DNA of 64,000 nt from Lucifuga dentata (Eukaryota; Chordata; Actinopteri; Ophidiiformes; Bythitidae). Positions within the stretch are counted from its first letter, which is position 1. Each line of letters begins with the position of its first letter. Position numbers and translations under genes: made by a program. The DNA lies in assembly GCA_014773175.1 (NCBI GenBank), contig VXCM01000317.1:248001-312000 (forward strand), written 5' to 3'. Positions 60,940 to 64,000 of the stretch are shown piece by piece. Below the pieces are notes generated by a model. That model did not search any database, was not told where the DNA came from, and saw nothing but the letters and a program-made list of their open reading frames with translations.

Positions 60940-61175
60940 TACATTAGCTAGCTCTTAGCATGCACATGGTCTGGTCCACACGCGGCTTCTCCACCATCCG
61001 CGTGGTATTAGCAGCAGTGTTTGCTGGATTGGATTACAGAGAGATTAGTCGCCTTGTTCCCTCTGGTGCCTCAGCATAAAGCTCCTAACCTAAAGGGCTT
61101 CGCTGCAGCCCATTTTCCAATAGGAGCTTGGAGCAGGAAATCCATCCTTTTAAAACATAAATAAATTTTAAAAAT
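60940..61175. promoter_or_regulatory. Candidate conserved non-coding element
   Basis: Complex sequence with GGCCAATTATATTTAC, CCACGCGG and TTGGATTACAGAGAG words, standing out from AT-rich flanks. CCAAT-type and OTX-type (GGATTA) words present. Inferred. Confidence 0.38.
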
Positions 61176-61179
61176 CAGC

Positions 61180-62055
61180 AATTACTTTCCCTGACAAGGC
61201 CTACTGATATAAAGTAATTAAACATACTATCATAAAAAAAGAAAAAAAACTAAAAGTATATGATTCAAGAACAGCAAAGTGCAGCAAACTGTAAACTGAC
61301 AAACTCTGAAATTCCTTCATCTATTCAATATCTCAGAATTAAATATTTTTGTTTATTGTAATTGGTGGTAATGACAGTGTAAAATATGGGTAATTTTTAG
61401 TTGAATTCTCTCTTGAAACAACCTATTGTTTGTCTTTTCTTTTTTGTTTACATTTATCCTATATGAANAAAAAAAAAAAAAAATCAATAGAGAATCACAG
61501 CTTCTACCTGCTCTGTTTTTTGTTGTGAAATTATAAATGTTCCTTAAAGTTTTAAATTTGCAAGTCTTTCAATTAAAGCTGTCGGCGGTTATGATACAAA
61601 AACATCTGATCATAAATCAAAAGCATTCTGAACCACTGCTTAGCCAAGCCTTGAAATTTGCTTAGATAATATCACATTTATCATACTGAGAAAATTACAG
61701 ACAGACACACTCTTCAGGGAAGGGCACTAGACTAGACAGAGACTAGGACCCACATGGTCAAAACCCACACATCACTGGATTTGTAACGGCATGAGAGAGA
61801 AAAATAAGAACGAGAGAAAGGGAGTAGGGAAACTTAAAACAAGCTTGTGTCACTGACTGAAGTCAAGAATGGAAACGGTTCAAATTTGCATATAGCAAAG
61901 GAAGAAATGAGCTTGTAATTAGGTAAAACACTGTCGGAAAATTTCACAAATTTGATGATGTAGTCAGTGCATCAGCCATCCTGCTTATCTTCATCAAGAA
62001 TTGGAAAACCAGGATCACCATATCTCTAAGGTAAGAGGCTTCATTTCTATTCTTA
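61180..62055. other. Unassigned AT-rich sequence
   Basis: A run with the N at 61468. A strong splice-donor-like word (AAGGTAAGAG) occurs at 62028-62037, preceded by about 60 bases open in two frames. This is not enough to call an exon. Confidence 0.45.
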
Positions 62056-62059
62056 TACT

Positions 62060-62440
62060 ACTCTTACTGCAGTATTTTTCTCGTCCGTCGCAGCTCAATT
62101 AGTCATTTGTTGTTTGGCGGTGTACATTTTACTTATTAAGCAGTGGACTTTTGTACAGCCTAGGCAGAGATTAAGACAAATTCTGATAAGGACTGGAAGT
62201 TGACTCTCAGCATTAAGGAGGATTAATGTTTAGCTCTGTGTGGCAGCGGCCTTCTCGGTGGCTGTGTTTACGCAGTGTTGCAGACCCCACATTAATCCAA
62301 AATTAGTATAAAAGATCAGCTGTGGCCACTAAGGCGAACCTTCACAGGGCTTAGGCCAGTAATCAAGTCTCACTTTGGGACAAAGAGTGTCTGGAAGGTC
62401 AATGAGAGGCCTAGGCTGAAGGGATAGAGAGATTGAGGTG
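62060..62440. promoter_or_regulatory. Candidate conserved non-coding element
   Basis: It contains GGAGGATTAATGTTTAGC, GGCTGTGTTTACGC (forkhead-like TGTTTAC) and CCCACATTAATCC within about 90 bases (62215-62300). Clean, complex sequence. Inferred. Confidence 0.38.
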
Positions 62441-62689
62441 GGGGTGGGATATTAGTGGGGTACTTTTGATGACCACATGGTTTAATTTAGGCATGATCCA
62501 CGCACATGCTTTGCCCCCCACAGTGTGTCTTCTCTTCTTGTTCATAACTGTGATTTGTTTTCGTTAGAGCTGCAGAGGACACTGCCATGTATAATTTAAC
62601 ACTTTAAAAAAAATCTGTCTTCCTTTCCTCATACTCCGTCTGAAACTTTATACATATATTTGATGTTACAGGAGTTTGTATTTCAACAC

Positions 62690-63330
62690 ACTAAGTATTA
62701 GCTCCGTTGCATAATTATAATGTGTGCTGTGGGATTATGGCAATAAATACTGTACGACTATCTAGCTGCTTGCAGCATAGAACAACATCTCCTGTTCCAA
62801 CGCAAACTGACATGAAGCAGAGCTTGACAGAGAATCGGCTCGAAGATGCTCTGCTTCAAGGTTGGTGCTTTACAGGAAAGTAAAACTGTGTCAAACTGAA
62901 CGCAGGCAGCATAAAATCATCAGTAAATTTTCCGCTGCCATAACACCAGAAGCAGTGCCGCTAAATTCTGTTAGGAAAATAAAATAAGAGAAATATAACT
63001 CAGCGTAAACCGCAGCCTGTGGATGATGAACACTCACAAAACTCTTAATATCTGCATTAATTTGTATTTTCATACCCTTCGAGACTGTTTCCAAGAGAGA
63101 CAACTTTATTGACATTTTAATAAGACTCACCATGTACTGTGTGTTAAATTATAATGCGGTGAGGAAAAGGCTCCGAGGCACTTGCCCTTACAAATACTTT
63201 CCAAACTACATCTGTAAAGTTATTAAATTATTTATTTACAGAGATTTTATGGCACCCAGGCAAATTGCAGTGCCCTTGAAAAAGGAAAAGCATCTCCTCA
63301 ATCAAATAGTGTGCAGAACTTCACAGTGCA
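62690..63330. promoter_or_regulatory. Candidate conserved non-coding element, AT-rich
   Basis: A long complex AT-rich block with few homopolymers: GCATAATTATAATGTG, TCTGCATTAATTTG, TTTTAATAAGACTC and TTATTAAATTATTTATTTAC words. HOX/CDX-type and homeodomain-type cores are frequent. The overlapping short frames resemble no protein. Inferred. Confidence 0.36.
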
Positions 63331-63432
63331 CTCACTTTTCCATGTAGCTGTCTGTCTGAACGTGCATGTTAACAACAGATAAGCTACAAATGAAAGAGTA
63401 ACAGTACAAAAAAAAACAAAAAAAAAAAAAAA

Positions 63433-63470
63433 NNNNNNNNNNNNNNNNNNNNNNNNNNNNNNNNNNNNNN
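63433..63470. other. Sequence gap (38 N)
   Basis: A run of 38 N preceded by an A-rich tract (63408-63432) and followed by a C run. Its real size is unknown. Confidence 0.98.
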
Positions 63471-63474
63471 CCCC

Positions 63475-63945
63475 CACCCACACCACAGCCACCCACTGCT
63501 CCTGCTAAGATTAGACAAATTAAACACTATTATTCATGTCACTCCCGCAGCTGGCCTTTTAAGTGGTTCTGTGTTAACTATCATAATGGTTTGCTTTGAA
63601 AGCCGCAGTCTTCTCCTTAATTTACAATATGAAAAAGCACTTTTGGGTATGTCTCGGTGGGATCTTTCTTCTCTTCTGCCTCATGTTGCAGTGCAAAAAA
63701 AAAAAAAAATCTTTTGGCTGTAGTTTTGAAAATTCTTTTGTGTGTTTTGTATCTATATCATTACTTATGCATTATATATAGAGAATTAGAGATTGTCTCA
63801 AATTATATAATTTCTTTCACTGTAAGTTTTTTTTTTTTTTTAAAGAGAACGCTTACTTGCAAATTGTAGAAATCAGCTCTCATCAGTGTCTCTCTATACA
63901 CTATTTTAGCATTTACAAGAAGACATTCATGTGTTTGTGTCCCTT
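63475..63945. other. Unassigned AT-rich sequence
   Basis: A run at 63695-63708 and T run at 63827-63841. No gene body recognised. Confidence 0.5.
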
Positions 63946-63948
63946 CAG

Positions 63949-64000
63949 AGCCAAGAGTGTGGAAGATCTGCCAGAATTTCACATCTGTCCATACGTTTTT
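63949..64000 (+). other. Possible start of an exon at the window edge
   Basis: GTTTGTGTCCCTTCAG (63933-63948) is a fair polypyrimidine-plus-AG acceptor. The 52 bases after it are open in all three frames, and the middle frame reads AKSVEDLPEFHICPYVF. I recognise no family, and openness over 17 codons is weak evidence. Confidence 0.15.

Noticed and set aside
1..64000. tRNA, rRNA, snRNA and known microRNA genes
   Set aside because: I looked for tRNA B-box words (GGTTCRANTCC), well-known microRNA sequences and rRNA-like blocks by eye and found none. A covariance-model scan would be the proper test.
1..64000. CRISPR array, bacterial operon or phage features
   Set aside because: No spaced direct repeats of the right form, no ribosome binding sites with long frames, and the composition and microsatellites are those of a vertebrate nuclear genome.
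1..64000. Endogenous retrovirus or LTR retrotransposon
   Set aside because: No paired long terminal repeats, primer-binding site or protease/reverse-transcriptase frame was seen.

Overview
This window reads as non-coding vertebrate nuclear DNA, most likely from a ray-finned fish. That placement is an inference. It rests on the AT-leaning composition, the many CA/TG and GATA-type microsatellites, a decayed BED zinc-finger (hAT-type) transposon of a kind common in fish, short inverted-repeat elements, and the absence of mammalian-type Alu or L1 sequence. I found no protein-coding gene I can defend. All long open frames are single, unspliced, low-complexity or unrecognisable, and none shows a family signature. 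The window is best described as a gene desert or the inside of a very large intron.

Layout. From 1 to about 17 kb the sequence is AT-rich and mostly featureless, with scattered microsatellites, a partial mobile-element copy (9137-9249), an AT palindrome joined to a (TAGA)n array (about 10473-10580) and a well-formed stem-loop (13648-13701). From about 17.0 to 25.5 kb, and again at 27.6-28.0, 30.3-32.3 and 34.0-35.0 kb, the texture changes. Blocks of 150-700 bases are complex, nearly free of homopolymers and rich in homeodomain (TAATTA), octamer, forkhead and TCF/LEF-like words. They look like vertebrate conserved non-coding elements acting as developmental enhancers. Similar blocks occur at 41.9-42.4, 45.9-46.3, 50.2-50.6, 52.7-52.9, 54.0-54.9, 59.0-59.3, 61.0-61.2 and 62.1-63.3 kb. 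I could not identify the gene they serve. Conservation itself cannot be seen in one sequence.

Mobile DNA. The clearest items are the BED zinc-finger relic (about 28001-28470) and, just after it, a 543-base element with inverted ends and TTAA at its right edge (28725-29267). Relatives of that element lie at 32358-32590 (minus strand) and 9137-9249. Two further pairs of diverged repeats (3850-4000 with 37145-37309, and 43071-43160 with 47996-48110) have no family I can name.

Assembly quality. Seventeen single N characters are present. Three are flanked by 62-73 base direct duplications, and nearly all the others sit in homopolymer or dinucleotide runs. They look like contig overlaps that were not merged, so these duplications should not be read as biology. 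One true gap (38 N) lies at 63433-63470. A weak splice-acceptor-like site close to the right edge (63948/63949) hints that an exon could begin there, but this is unproven.
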